NCBI GenBank assembly: GCA_025358025.1
Contig: JANYKW010000174.1
Location: 19,428 to 83,427, forward strand
Reading direction: 5' to 3'
Source: Bacteroidia bacterium
GTDB lineage: Bacteria; Bacteroidota; Bacteroidia; Bacteroidales; Prolixibacteraceae
DNA length: 64,000 bases
Shown here: piece after piece, positions 48,301 to 55,779 of the stretch
Layout: each line of letters starts with the position of its first letter
Numbering within the stretch: position 1 is the stretch's first letter
Position numbers and translations under genes: made by a program
Notes under the pieces: model-generated
What the model saw: only the letters and a program-made list of their open reading frames with translations
What the model was told of the DNA's origin: nothing
Database searches by the model: none

Positions 48301-48895
48301 TATTGTTCCAAAAGAAAATCAGAAAACAGTCGTTGATTTTGTAAAATCCCGCGGAATGGCTTGCAGTGTATATGCAGCTCAGTACCTGCTCGAAGGATTG
48401 TATGTAGCAGGGGAGGGGCAATATGCACTGGATCTGATGCGTGCCACCGACGACCGAAGTTGGTGGAACATGATTAAAGTGGGATCAACCATTACCATGG
48501 AAGCCTGGGACATGAAATACAAACCCAATTCCGACTGGAATCATGCCTGGGGAGCTGCTCCGGGGAATATTATTCCGCGTCACATGTGGGGAATAACACC
48601 TAAATCACCTGCATTCGAACTCATTCAGATTAAACCTCAGCTGGGTGATCTGAAAAGCTGCAGTATCACTGTTCCAACCATAAAAGGTTCTGTTAAAGCA
48701 TCCTACAAATGGGTAAACGGGCGGCAACAAAACTATGAAATTGAACTTCCGGCCAATGTGGCTGGTGAGTTTGTTTTGCCGTACAACGGCGAAGCTGTGG
48801 TAACCATGAATAATCAAAAGGTGAATCCGGGGTTTAAGTCCATCCGGCTTGAACCAGGGATGAATAAAATTGAAATCATTATAAATTCTTTCTAA
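45344..48895 (+). CDS. Sulfatase fused to a GH78-type alpha-L-rhamnosidase
   Basis: 1183 residues with a signal peptide ending GHAAF. Residues about 38-480 are a type I sulfatase: RPNIIFILTDDHR (metal site), formylglycine motif CAASR (C87-R91, the permitted C-x-A-x-R form) and LMGDNGYFLGE. Residues about 490-1183 are GH78: N-terminal beta domain LTVEYIREPQHVAIND, the second sandwich, the (alpha/alpha)6 barrel with DGDRERIPYEAD (from D766), and a C-terminal beta domain. A sulfatase-GH78 fusion is known from the ulvan locus of Formosa agariphila. The likely job is to remove sulfate from a rhamnose residue and then the sugar. A separate maturase must form the formylglycine; none is seen here. 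Confidence 0.88.
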   Translation: MRNSVLRFLAFVPLAGMIIPGHAAFNHPNQVPGPANERPNIIFILTDDHRTSAMGYAGNAILQTPEMDRLAREGTYFKNSFATTPICAASRASILCGLQERTHKYTFQTGPVREEYMQTSYPRILKESGYYVGFYGKLGVKYEHKDRLFDVYEDYDRDTKYPDRRGYFYKTLGKDTVHLTRYTGERAIQFIKNAPADKPFSLSISFSAPHAHDPAPNQYFWDEGTAGMYKEVVIPDPDLKEDKYFDALPEGVREGFSRLRWSWRFDTPEKYQESVKGYYRMITGIDLEIAKIRQQLKAKGVEKNTVIILMGDNGYFLGERQIADKWMMYDLSIRVPLIIYDPRVQKHQDAEAMALNLDVPSTIADLAGIAQPQSWHGKSLMPIVSGISNNVQRDTILIEHLWEFESIPPSEGVRTSEWKYFRYVNDKSWEELYNLKKDPKEINNLAKNPEYLPTLDVLRKKLASLSQKYADPYSGIPSGLTVEYIREPQHVAINDKLPEYSWIVPKEAVFQDAYQILVASSRSSIEKNTGDVWNSGQVRSKASTNVEQKGNPLNPNSKYFWKVRIWDQDNRLSEYSDYQEFNTGLFNENHATKNKFQIENIGPKTIVKTAANSYFVDFGKDAFGTLKMNYVTTKADTIIVRLGEKLLGKSIDRKPGGTIRCSEVKLAVQPGIKSYTLKLTPDVRNTQANKAVILPDSFDVITPFRYAELENFKTSLLPENIIQKAYFTYFDERESSFSSSDTTLNQIWNLCKYSMKATTATGLYIDGDRERIPYEADAYINQLSHYSVDREYAIAKKTIEWFMKMPTWPTEWLLHTAMMVQQDYLYTGDTELLKTWYDLLKKKSLMALSREDGLISTKSPNLNGRLMKEIGFADSTQRLRDIVDWPDGKMASGGKDPAQKGERDGYEMVAINTVVNCFFYQNMQIMAAFAELLNKSSDQAEFKLMAAKVKKAINEKLFDAAKGIYLDGEGSAHSALHANMLPLAFGIVPKENQKTVVDFVKSRGMACSVYAAQYLLEGLYVAGEGQYALDLMRATDDRSWWNMIKVGSTITMEAWDMKYKPNSDWNHAWGAAPGNIIPRHMWGITPKSPAFELIQIKPQLGDLKSCSITVPTIKGSVKASYKWVNGRQQNYEIELPANVAGEFVLPYNGEAVVTMNNQKVNPGFKSIRLEPGMNKIEIIINSF

Positions 48896-49089
48896 TGAGA
48901 ATGATAGCCCGGTGATTAATCGTTGTTTTGTACGTGACGATATTGTCCTGCTCATCGAACCAGACAAAAAAATCCAATGCCGGCAGTGAAATCAGAGCAA
49001 CAGGCGATATTCCTGAAACATCCAGAATGAAGAGTTTTTCAGGGACAGAACCACCTGGTAGGGTTCGTTCCGCGATAGGTTCCTCCTGA
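48895..49089 (+). pseudogene. Remnant of a lipoprotein gene with an in-frame stop
   Basis: The ATG overlaps the sulfatase-GH78 stop (TAATG). The frame reads MRMIAR, then TGA, then LIVVLYVTILSCSSNQTKK, a clean lipoprotein signal and lipobox (ILSC), followed by about 35 polar codons to a TGA at 49087. The signal sequence interrupted near its start implies a decayed gene whose body has been lost. The rest of the gap to 49496 shows no protein-like frame, only a hairpin at 49383-49413. Confidence 0.45.
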
Positions 49090-49382
49090 TGGTCGGATCC
49101 ATTACAAGTAACTTAAAAAGTTGCGATGAGAAAAAGCGTAAAACTATTTTGAAAGAATCTTTTCATTATCGAAATATTAGGTTCAATAAATGTAATAAAT
49201 TTAACCTTCCTTCCTGAATGCCTGCCTGAAGCAATATCAACCTATTCAATTTTTCCATTGAGGATGCAATAAAGGACTCGCCTTACCAGATAGGCTGGGA
49301 ACGTAAGATTGTATATTGTCAACCTTTGTGGATTTTGCCTTTTCTGAACGGAAGCATGACGCCGTGGAAAGGTTTGATAAAA

Positions 49383-49413
49383 AACCGGAGTAGCTTGAAA
49401 GCCTACTCCGGTT
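49383..49413. terminator. Hairpin terminator between converging operons
   Basis: AACCGGAGTAG (49383-49393) and CTACTCCGGTT (49403-49413) form a perfect 11-bp stem with a nine-base loop. A T-rich stretch follows on the + strand, and a short T run follows on the - strand side. It sits downstream of both the + strand glycosidase genes and the - strand susCD genes, so it probably works in both directions. Confidence 0.75.
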
Positions 49414-49496
49414 AATACTTCTTTTATTTTACGAATGTTATGAGCGCAAATTATTATAAATCAGGAAATGAAGGATACAACCAAGCCATAACATTT

Positions 49497-51242
49497 CTAC
49501 CAGGGCTTATTTGTTCCCTTCAACAACCACATTTTACTCCACTGGTCATCTTTTGCTGGTTCTAATGTCGCGACGCCAGCCGGATAATTTTTGCTGTTTA
49601 GAATAGATTCATCTGTACCATAAATATACCGAACCGGAATTTTAGTCCCGTTATTGGCTGAAATTAAATATTGTCCAAGATTTGGAAGACCAGTTCTGCG
49701 CCAGTCGAACCAGAACTCAGGGGTCATGAAAGTGGACAGCCACTTTTGGGTCATCAGCACGTTTAATTTGGCAGCATCATCGGCTGCAGAGGTATATTTA
49801 CCAGCCTGCGCAGCAAGAAAGGAGCTTTCATTGAATGCTTCCAAAGCAAAAGTTACAGGGTTGTAAACAGTCTTACTGCCATCCGCAATGGCATATTGAC
49901 GTAAACTAGCCGTGATTCCTTGTTTATATAAATCAACTGCATCTGGGGTTGTGATCCATCCCTTCTGACGCCCCTCAGCAAGGATAAAACTAAGTTCGGC
50001 GTAACTCATAAAGACTGCTTTTACCAGCGCATTTTTATCTTGAGAGTAGATGTCGCCAAGGTAAGAAACATTTGGATTAGCCGCCGCATCAACATAAATG
50101 CTGGAATTGAGGGCCTTGAGTGCATTGAAATTCGTCAGACCAGAAAGATTATATAGGTCAGGAATTCCCATTGCCGGTGGTAAACCGACGTACCTGGCCG
50201 TATTGATAGCCGTAGCACCTACCTGGGCAGGAGAAACATTCAGGATAATCTGTCCGTCGGATAATTTCTCATAACCTGTTGCGGTACTGCTTACCTTTAA
50301 CTGAGAATCAACCGGACGAATAAAAGTTGTTAAGCGTGGATCTCCATTTGTAACTAACGTGCTGACAAAAGTAGCACAAGGCTTGCGGCGATAGTATTCT
50401 GACCTGTTGTTCCAATTGAGTGGTCCGCCATACCATGAAGTGGGTCCATCTGTTCCGGGATAGGGAATGGAAGCATTGTCGGTGCTGGAAGTAAAAATTG
50501 GATACATCGTGGGATTGCCTGCAATTGCACTAAAGTCTTCCTTGACATTCGATACATCTGTCAACTTCTCAGACAGCCTCATTAAATACCTTAAGCGCAA
50601 AGAGTTGGCAAATTTTCTCCATTTTAAAACATCACCCCCATACATGATGTCTGCAGATGCAGCCCCATCCACAGTCGTAACAGTAGCTAAAAGATCATTG
50701 GCTGACTTCAGATCGGCCAATATTCCTACGAAAATAGCTTTCTGGGTGTCGTAAACCGGTGCAAAATTCCCCTCCTGGGCTTTCATCGCTTCAGAATAGG
50801 GCATATCACCCCACAGTGAAGTCATGAAACCATAATAAAAGCTGCGCATAATTTGTCCTGTTGCAGTGTAGAATTTTTGGTTACCCTCTAAAATTTCGCC
50901 CTTGGCATGATCAACCATGTACTGGCTATTAATCAAAGAAGGATTGGCTGAGTTAAAATTTACCGGTGTCCAGCCAAAAGTATTTGGAGCCGCGTAATCG
51001 ATATAGTCTCTCTGAAGATATTGCATCGCTTCAGAAATCCCATATCCACCTCCATATACATGATTGCGAATATAGCTGGTCTCGGAACCTGAGAGCGTGG
51101 ATGTTAGAACATACTTTATATTAATGTCACTTGCATTCAATTGATTGGGACTCGTATTGATATCTGTGAGATCCTCACAGGAGGTTGTCAGCAGTACAAC
51201 TATTGTAATAATGCTGAGAAATATAGTTCTTAGATTTTTCAT
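49497..51242 (-). CDS. susD: SusD/RagB-family outer-membrane glycan-binding lipoprotein
   Basis: 581 residues from the ATG at 51242; the earlier ATG at 51272 adds ten residues. The lipoprotein signal is LLTTSC (C22). LTDINTSPNQLNASDI followed by the tetratricopeptide-like helices, and MTPEFWFDWRRTGLPNL near the C-terminus, match the SusD-like 2 group. It forms the lid of the SusC channel and helps capture oligosaccharides at the cell surface. The start lies 41 bases after the susC stop. Confidence 0.92.
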   Translation of the reverse strand: MKNLRTIFLSIITIVVLLTTSCEDLTDINTSPNQLNASDINIKYVLTSTLSGSETSYIRNHVYGGGYGISEAMQYLQRDYIDYAAPNTFGWTPVNFNSANPSLINSQYMVDHAKGEILEGNQKFYTATGQIMRSFYYGFMTSLWGDMPYSEAMKAQEGNFAPVYDTQKAIFVGILADLKSANDLLATVTTVDGAASADIMYGGDVLKWRKFANSLRLRYLMRLSEKLTDVSNVKEDFSAIAGNPTMYPIFTSSTDNASIPYPGTDGPTSWYGGPLNWNNRSEYYRRKPCATFVSTLVTNGDPRLTTFIRPVDSQLKVSSTATGYEKLSDGQIILNVSPAQVGATAINTARYVGLPPAMGIPDLYNLSGLTNFNALKALNSSIYVDAAANPNVSYLGDIYSQDKNALVKAVFMSYAELSFILAEGRQKGWITTPDAVDLYKQGITASLRQYAIADGSKTVYNPVTFALEAFNESSFLAAQAGKYTSAADDAAKLNVLMTQKWLSTFMTPEFWFDWRRTGLPNLGQYLISANNGTKIPVRYIYGTDESILNSKNYPAGVATLEPAKDDQWSKMWLLKGTNKPW

Positions 51243-51283
51243 CTTTTTCGATATATTTTGAAGTTTTTTCATCTCTTTCTATT

Positions 51284-54200
51284 TTAGAAGGTGACACTTA
51301 CTTTAAAACCGACAGGCATAACAATCGGCGAGCCATTCCAGAGGACAAATCCTTGCATGGTTTGGCCAGTTAAAGGATTATTATTGTATATGGACTCAGG
51401 ATCCTGGTTGGTCTTGTTCGCGGCATAAAGGAGGATGTTTCTCATGAATCCGGAAACGACGATGTCCTGGGCGCCTACTTTTCCTGCCCATGGCTTGGGT
51501 AGCGTATAAGAGAGTGCGATCTCCCGGAGTTTAACAAAAGTGGCATCGTAAACCCATTCGGTTTTTTGGTCTAGATAGAAGTATCCGCCTGTAGGCTGAT
51601 ATGTATCATATGCCTTAATAATTTTTGTTCCGGCTGCCCCGAAATTCTCTATGTAGCCACCTTTACCATCGGATATTACACCCGGGAAATAAGCTCCTTC
51701 GTAGGTTCCGTTGCTGTATAGAAATCCACCAAGATCCTGGGTGCGTCCACCGATCCAGACGTTATTCTGGTAAATCTCAGGATGTGATTTGATTTCGTTG
51801 GCCAAAGCATTCATATCGCCTTTAAAGGAATTGTTATTCAGGATACCTGAGAAGGTGCTGGAACCGGGATCACCCTTGTGGGTGTATTCAATTTTTCCGG
51901 CCCTGCCCAATCGAAGCATCGTTTCGTCCATATACTTACCACCTTGTCTCCAGTCAAAACTTAACGCGAGAGAGAAGTTTTTATAACTAAGGCTGGTCTG
52001 CAATCCCATCATAAAGTCGTGCATATAGCTGCCGATATAATCGCCACCGGCCGGGCCATTTTGCATTCTGCCGTTTGCATCGAGTATTGGCCAGCCTTTA
52101 TAAGGACCATCCGGGACCCGTTTCATGTCTGTACCATAAAAATCGCCTACATAGCCGCCTACCTTGGTCCAGGCATAAACTTCGCGGCTAGACCAGAACA
52201 GGAATTGATTAATACCCGGGGTTAACTCTACCAGCTGACTTCTTTCCTTGGTGAAGTTTGCATGCAGATCCCACGTCCAATCCTTTGTTTTCCAAGGGAC
52301 AGCGTTTAATCCGATTTCAATACCCGTATTCTCTATATTACCTGCATTAATTGTTGCTGCAGAATAACCTGACATGGTTGCGGTGGAGGCATTCAGAATC
52401 TGGTTTTTATTCTGAACCTTGTAATAGGTAAAGTCAAAACCCAAACGGTTTTTAAAAAATGAAACATCGGTTCCAATTTCAAAAGAACTGGCGATCTCAG
52501 GCTTCAGGTTGACATTGGGCAAGCTTCCGGGAACTGAATAGGTGGTATTCGCACCCCATGTTCCTTGATTCAATACCGTCGCAATGGAATAAGGAGAGGT
52601 ATCCTTACCTACCTGTGACAAGCCTGTTCTAACTTTAAGCAGGGAGATCCATTCGGGCATGGCAACCGCTTCATTCACCAAAACGCTTAAAGAGGCAGAT
52701 GGGTAGAAATAAGATCTGTTGGCTTCCGGTAGTGTACTTGACCAGTCGTTCCTGGCTGTTGCATCGAGATAAATCCAGTTATTATAACTTAGGTTAAGCA
52801 AGCCATAAATGCTGTATATATTTTTCTTGTAAGAATAATCATAATAAGTAAGGGCGCCTCTATCCACATTGGAGAGGGTATAAAGACCTGCTAAAACGAG
52901 TTTGGGACCACCACCATACATCGTGTACCATCGTTGCTTCATCAGGTTGCCTCCACCAGAGAGGTTTACATCAAATTTTCCAAACTTTTTCGTGTAAGAG
53001 ATCAGCGCATCTGCATTCATCTCACTTTGATTATCGATTTGCTCAGAATACAAACCATTTGCCGTGTTCTGCCCGCCACCATCACCGCCATAACTCGACC
53101 AGGGCTGCCTGTAAGTCCTTTTATTGTTGTTGGAATTATATGCAAAGCGACCCATCACCTTTAACTCGGGAAGAATCTGGTAATCGAGTTTCATGTTCCC
53201 AAATATTCTCATCCTGTTAAACCCGTCCTTCAATTCATAAGCAGCAAACCATGGGTTGTCATAATTTGTGCTTACTCCTTTTTGCAGTACATTGGGGGTT
53301 TTCCAATAATCTTTCAGATCATTGATATTTACGTGGGGAGGAGTCTGGTAAAGTGCCATATACTGGGAATCGCCTCCGTTTTTCAGCGGATAGTTATCCG
53401 AATTGGGATTTTCGATATCCAGGTTGGTGGATATCTTCACCTGCTTGGTGATATCGTATGTAACTGCCATATTCACCCCATTGCGGACTAATTCAACACC
53501 AGGATAAACCCCGTTTGCTCCAAGGTGGGAAACTGAAAGCCGGTAAGTTCCGCGATCGTACGAACCATTCACACTCGCGTTAACCACAGTTTCTAAACCT
53601 GTCTGAAAATAATCCTGCAAGGTATTGTGGTAAAACTTCAGCGGTTGGGCAACTCCGTTTGTATTCCACTGGATGGCAGAAACGCCCTCCTCCGGACCAT
53701 TCCATTGCTGATAGGAACCTTCATTTAATACACCACTGACACCTGTGGTAAACCTGTTTTGGAGTTCAATATATTTGTAGGGTATCGAATAGGTTTGACC
53801 TACACTCACCTCCACGCCTATTCCGTTCTCTTTCATTTTACCCGATTTGCTTGTTATCAGGATAACACCGGTTCCTGCCCTTGACCCATAAAGAGCCGCC
53901 GCACTCGGTCCTTTCAACACGGTAACACTCTCAATATTATCGGGACTGAGGTCTTTCATCATCTTGTCACTACCCACAGGCACACCATCTACGACGACCA
54001 ATGGGGCATTGTTGCCCGAGAGAGAGGTGATTCCGCGGATGTTGACATAGGTATCGGCATTGACATCATTTGATGTATTGGTGATTCTCACCCCAGACAT
54101 TTTCCCTTGCAGTGCACCGAGAACATCTTTTTGAGGCACAAGAACCAACTGTTCCGATTTTACCTCACCGACAGAATATCCCAGTGCTTTTTTCTCACGT

Positions 54201-54541
54201 TTAATACCTAACGCTGTAACAACAACTTCTTCCACCCCGACAGTCTGATCGGAAAGTGTAATATTAATAACAGTTTTACCGCTTACAGGAATATCCTGGG
54301 TTTGCATACCGATAAAAGAAAAAGTCAAAATTGCCTGCGCATTTGGAACCGTCAATTTGTATTTTCCATTGATGTCAGTGGTGATTCCCGTGGACGTTCC
54401 TTTGACTTGCACAGTTACCCCAGGGAGCAATTCTCCTGAATTACTTTTAACAACACCCGAAACTTCATTTTGGGCAAACAGGCTTGCTGAAAAAAGCACA
54501 AGCAAGCCCGACAAAAACATTTGCAGGATTCTTTTTTTCAT
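51284..54541 (-). CDS. susC: SusC/RagA-family TonB-linked outer-membrane transporter
   Basis: 1085 residues. The signal peptide (ending LFAQ) is followed by a carboxypeptidase-regulatory-like domain (VSGVVKSNSGELLPGVTVQV), a TonB-box region EEVVVTALG, the plug with NIRGITSLSGNNAPLVVVDG and SAAALYGSRAGTGVILITSK, and a beta-barrel ending in FKVSVTF. It imports oligosaccharides released at the surface, powered by TonB. The pair with SusD marks the locus as a polysaccharide utilisation locus. Confidence 0.95.
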   Translation of the reverse strand: MKKRILQMFLSGLLVLFSASLFAQNEVSGVVKSNSGELLPGVTVQVKGTSTGITTDINGKYKLTVPNAQAILTFSFIGMQTQDIPVSGKTVINITLSDQTVGVEEVVVTALGIKREKKALGYSVGEVKSEQLVLVPQKDVLGALQGKMSGVRITNTSNDVNADTYVNIRGITSLSGNNAPLVVVDGVPVGSDKMMKDLSPDNIESVTVLKGPSAAALYGSRAGTGVILITSKSGKMKENGIGVEVSVGQTYSIPYKYIELQNRFTTGVSGVLNEGSYQQWNGPEEGVSAIQWNTNGVAQPLKFYHNTLQDYFQTGLETVVNASVNGSYDRGTYRLSVSHLGANGVYPGVELVRNGVNMAVTYDITKQVKISTNLDIENPNSDNYPLKNGGDSQYMALYQTPPHVNINDLKDYWKTPNVLQKGVSTNYDNPWFAAYELKDGFNRMRIFGNMKLDYQILPELKVMGRFAYNSNNNKRTYRQPWSSYGGDGGGQNTANGLYSEQIDNQSEMNADALISYTKKFGKFDVNLSGGGNLMKQRWYTMYGGGPKLVLAGLYTLSNVDRGALTYYDYSYKKNIYSIYGLLNLSYNNWIYLDATARNDWSSTLPEANRSYFYPSASLSVLVNEAVAMPEWISLLKVRTGLSQVGKDTSPYSIATVLNQGTWGANTTYSVPGSLPNVNLKPEIASSFEIGTDVSFFKNRLGFDFTYYKVQNKNQILNASTATMSGYSAATINAGNIENTGIEIGLNAVPWKTKDWTWDLHANFTKERSQLVELTPGINQFLFWSSREVYAWTKVGGYVGDFYGTDMKRVPDGPYKGWPILDANGRMQNGPAGGDYIGSYMHDFMMGLQTSLSYKNFSLALSFDWRQGGKYMDETMLRLGRAGKIEYTHKGDPGSSTFSGILNNNSFKGDMNALANEIKSHPEIYQNNVWIGGRTQDLGGFLYSNGTYEGAYFPGVISDGKGGYIENFGAAGTKIIKAYDTYQPTGGYFYLDQKTEWVYDATFVKLREIALSYTLPKPWAGKVGAQDIVVSGFMRNILLYAANKTNQDPESIYNNNPLTGQTMQGFVLWNGSPIVMPVGFKVSVTF

Positions 54542-54873
54542 AGTTAGAGAATTAAAGTTATTGTAATGATTCGAAAATCGAACAACTTCAACAAGGGCGG
54601 TTGAAGATTTAGAAGTGTTATAAATTTAGATTTAATAAAAATAAAATAATGATAAGATACTGTATAAAACGCATTTAATTTTAACCTTAAATTGAAGAAG
54701 TGATGATTGTGGAATTTGATAATTATTTTACATAAATCCGGCAGAAAAAATAGAACAATTTCCTTGAGCAATTTTTTTGCATTGCTTATGGAACCGAAGG
54801 CAATCGAAGCTAATTCCGGTGATCTTATATCTCCCCAGGTGGCAATTGATGAATCATAACAATTTCTCACTAT
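54542..54873. other. Leader/promoter region upstream of susC
   Basis: 332 AT-rich bases between susC and the GH16-like gene, both on the - strand. A hairpin with arms CTTCAAC (54586-54592) and GTTGAAG (54600-54606) lies about 45 bases before the susC start and could sit in its leader RNA. A 108-codon ORF fills much of the region but lacks protein-like composition. No good TAnnTTTG box was found, which would fit a regulated or alternative-sigma promoter. Confidence 0.4.
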
Positions 54874-55686
54874 TCAATATTTCCTGAAGCTGCTAACAAC
54901 AATTTCCACAGGCTCAGTTTGTGAAAGGGTGGAAGACTTTCCTTTGTAGACCCATAAATTGATGTGAACAGGCGCCGTCCCCTGAGGTATTTGTTTGGAC
55001 GGATTTAAAGGGGCATATTTAATTGAAGATATTACTTTCCCAGCCTCATTCATCGATTTGAAGGATAATTTTTTTGAAGACCAGGCAAACATGTGTTTTG
55101 TAGATTCATAGGGTATTGTAACAGGAAAATCACCAGACCAGTGATCTTCGTCTGAAATTTCATCGGGTGGCCAAACGGCATAATTCAAAATGTTTGAATA
55201 GCCCGCTACACCCCATTTTGAAATCTCAATATCAATTTCAGTAGCTTTTTGGCCTGCTTCTTCAGGCCGGTAATTAAACAAGCCCAATACCAGATCGTGA
55301 TGTAAATCAAGGCTTCCTTCAATCGCCCATTCATACGTCCCGAATCCAAGAGAACTTGTTGTCCATATTTCTGCACATTCCCATCTGCTTGTTGCTGATG
55401 AAAATGTTATTTTCAAATGAAGCCTGCCTTCCTCATCCACCATAACATTTGATTCATTCCAGTTATTGGGACCGGGACCTATGGCGATACCTGATTTTAC
55501 ATACCAGGTGTAGCCGCTAAATGATATAGTCTGCGTTGAGGCATTATCCAAAACAGGAGATTCTGTTACACCCCTGATAGCAATTTCTGCAGGTAATGCT
55601 TCGGTTATATCATTGCTGCAATTAAACACAGCAAAGATCATGAAACAAAACATGATAATAATGGATTTTTTCTTCCTTGGTTCCAT
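54874..55686 (-). CDS. GH16-like lipoprotein (beta-jelly-roll glycan hydrolase or binding protein)
   Basis: 270 residues with an N-terminal hydrophobic segment ending VFNC (C23), a possible lipidation site. The fold is a concanavalin-like jelly roll; EIDIE (E150-E154) has the spacing of the GH16 catalytic motif, and FGTYEWAIEG precedes it as in that family. It is shorter than many GH16 enzymes and could act on a beta-linked backbone or only bind it. It is upstream of susCD on the same strand and probably belongs to the same unit. Confidence 0.7.
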   Translation of the reverse strand: MEPRKKKSIIIMFCFMIFAVFNCSNDITEALPAEIAIRGVTESPVLDNASTQTISFSGYTWYVKSGIAIGPGPNNWNESNVMVDEEGRLHLKITFSSATSRWECAEIWTTSSLGFGTYEWAIEGSLDLHHDLVLGLFNYRPEEAGQKATEIDIEISKWGVAGYSNILNYAVWPPDEISDEDHWSGDFPVTIPYESTKHMFAWSSKKLSFKSMNEAGKVISSIKYAPLNPSKQIPQGTAPVHINLWVYKGKSSTLSQTEPVEIVVSSFRKY

Positions 55687-55779
55687 TTATTAAACCTGGT
55701 TGGATTGCCATTTAGAAATCGTGATTGATCTGTTTGTATCCGTAATCAATTTAAATTCTACAAATATCCGTTCTTCGCA

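Noticed and set aside
54544..54870. 108-codon ORF upstream of susC on the - strand
   Set aside because: Composition is dominated by AT-rich codons (runs of F, I, L, K), it covers the expected leader of susC, and no domain pattern is seen.
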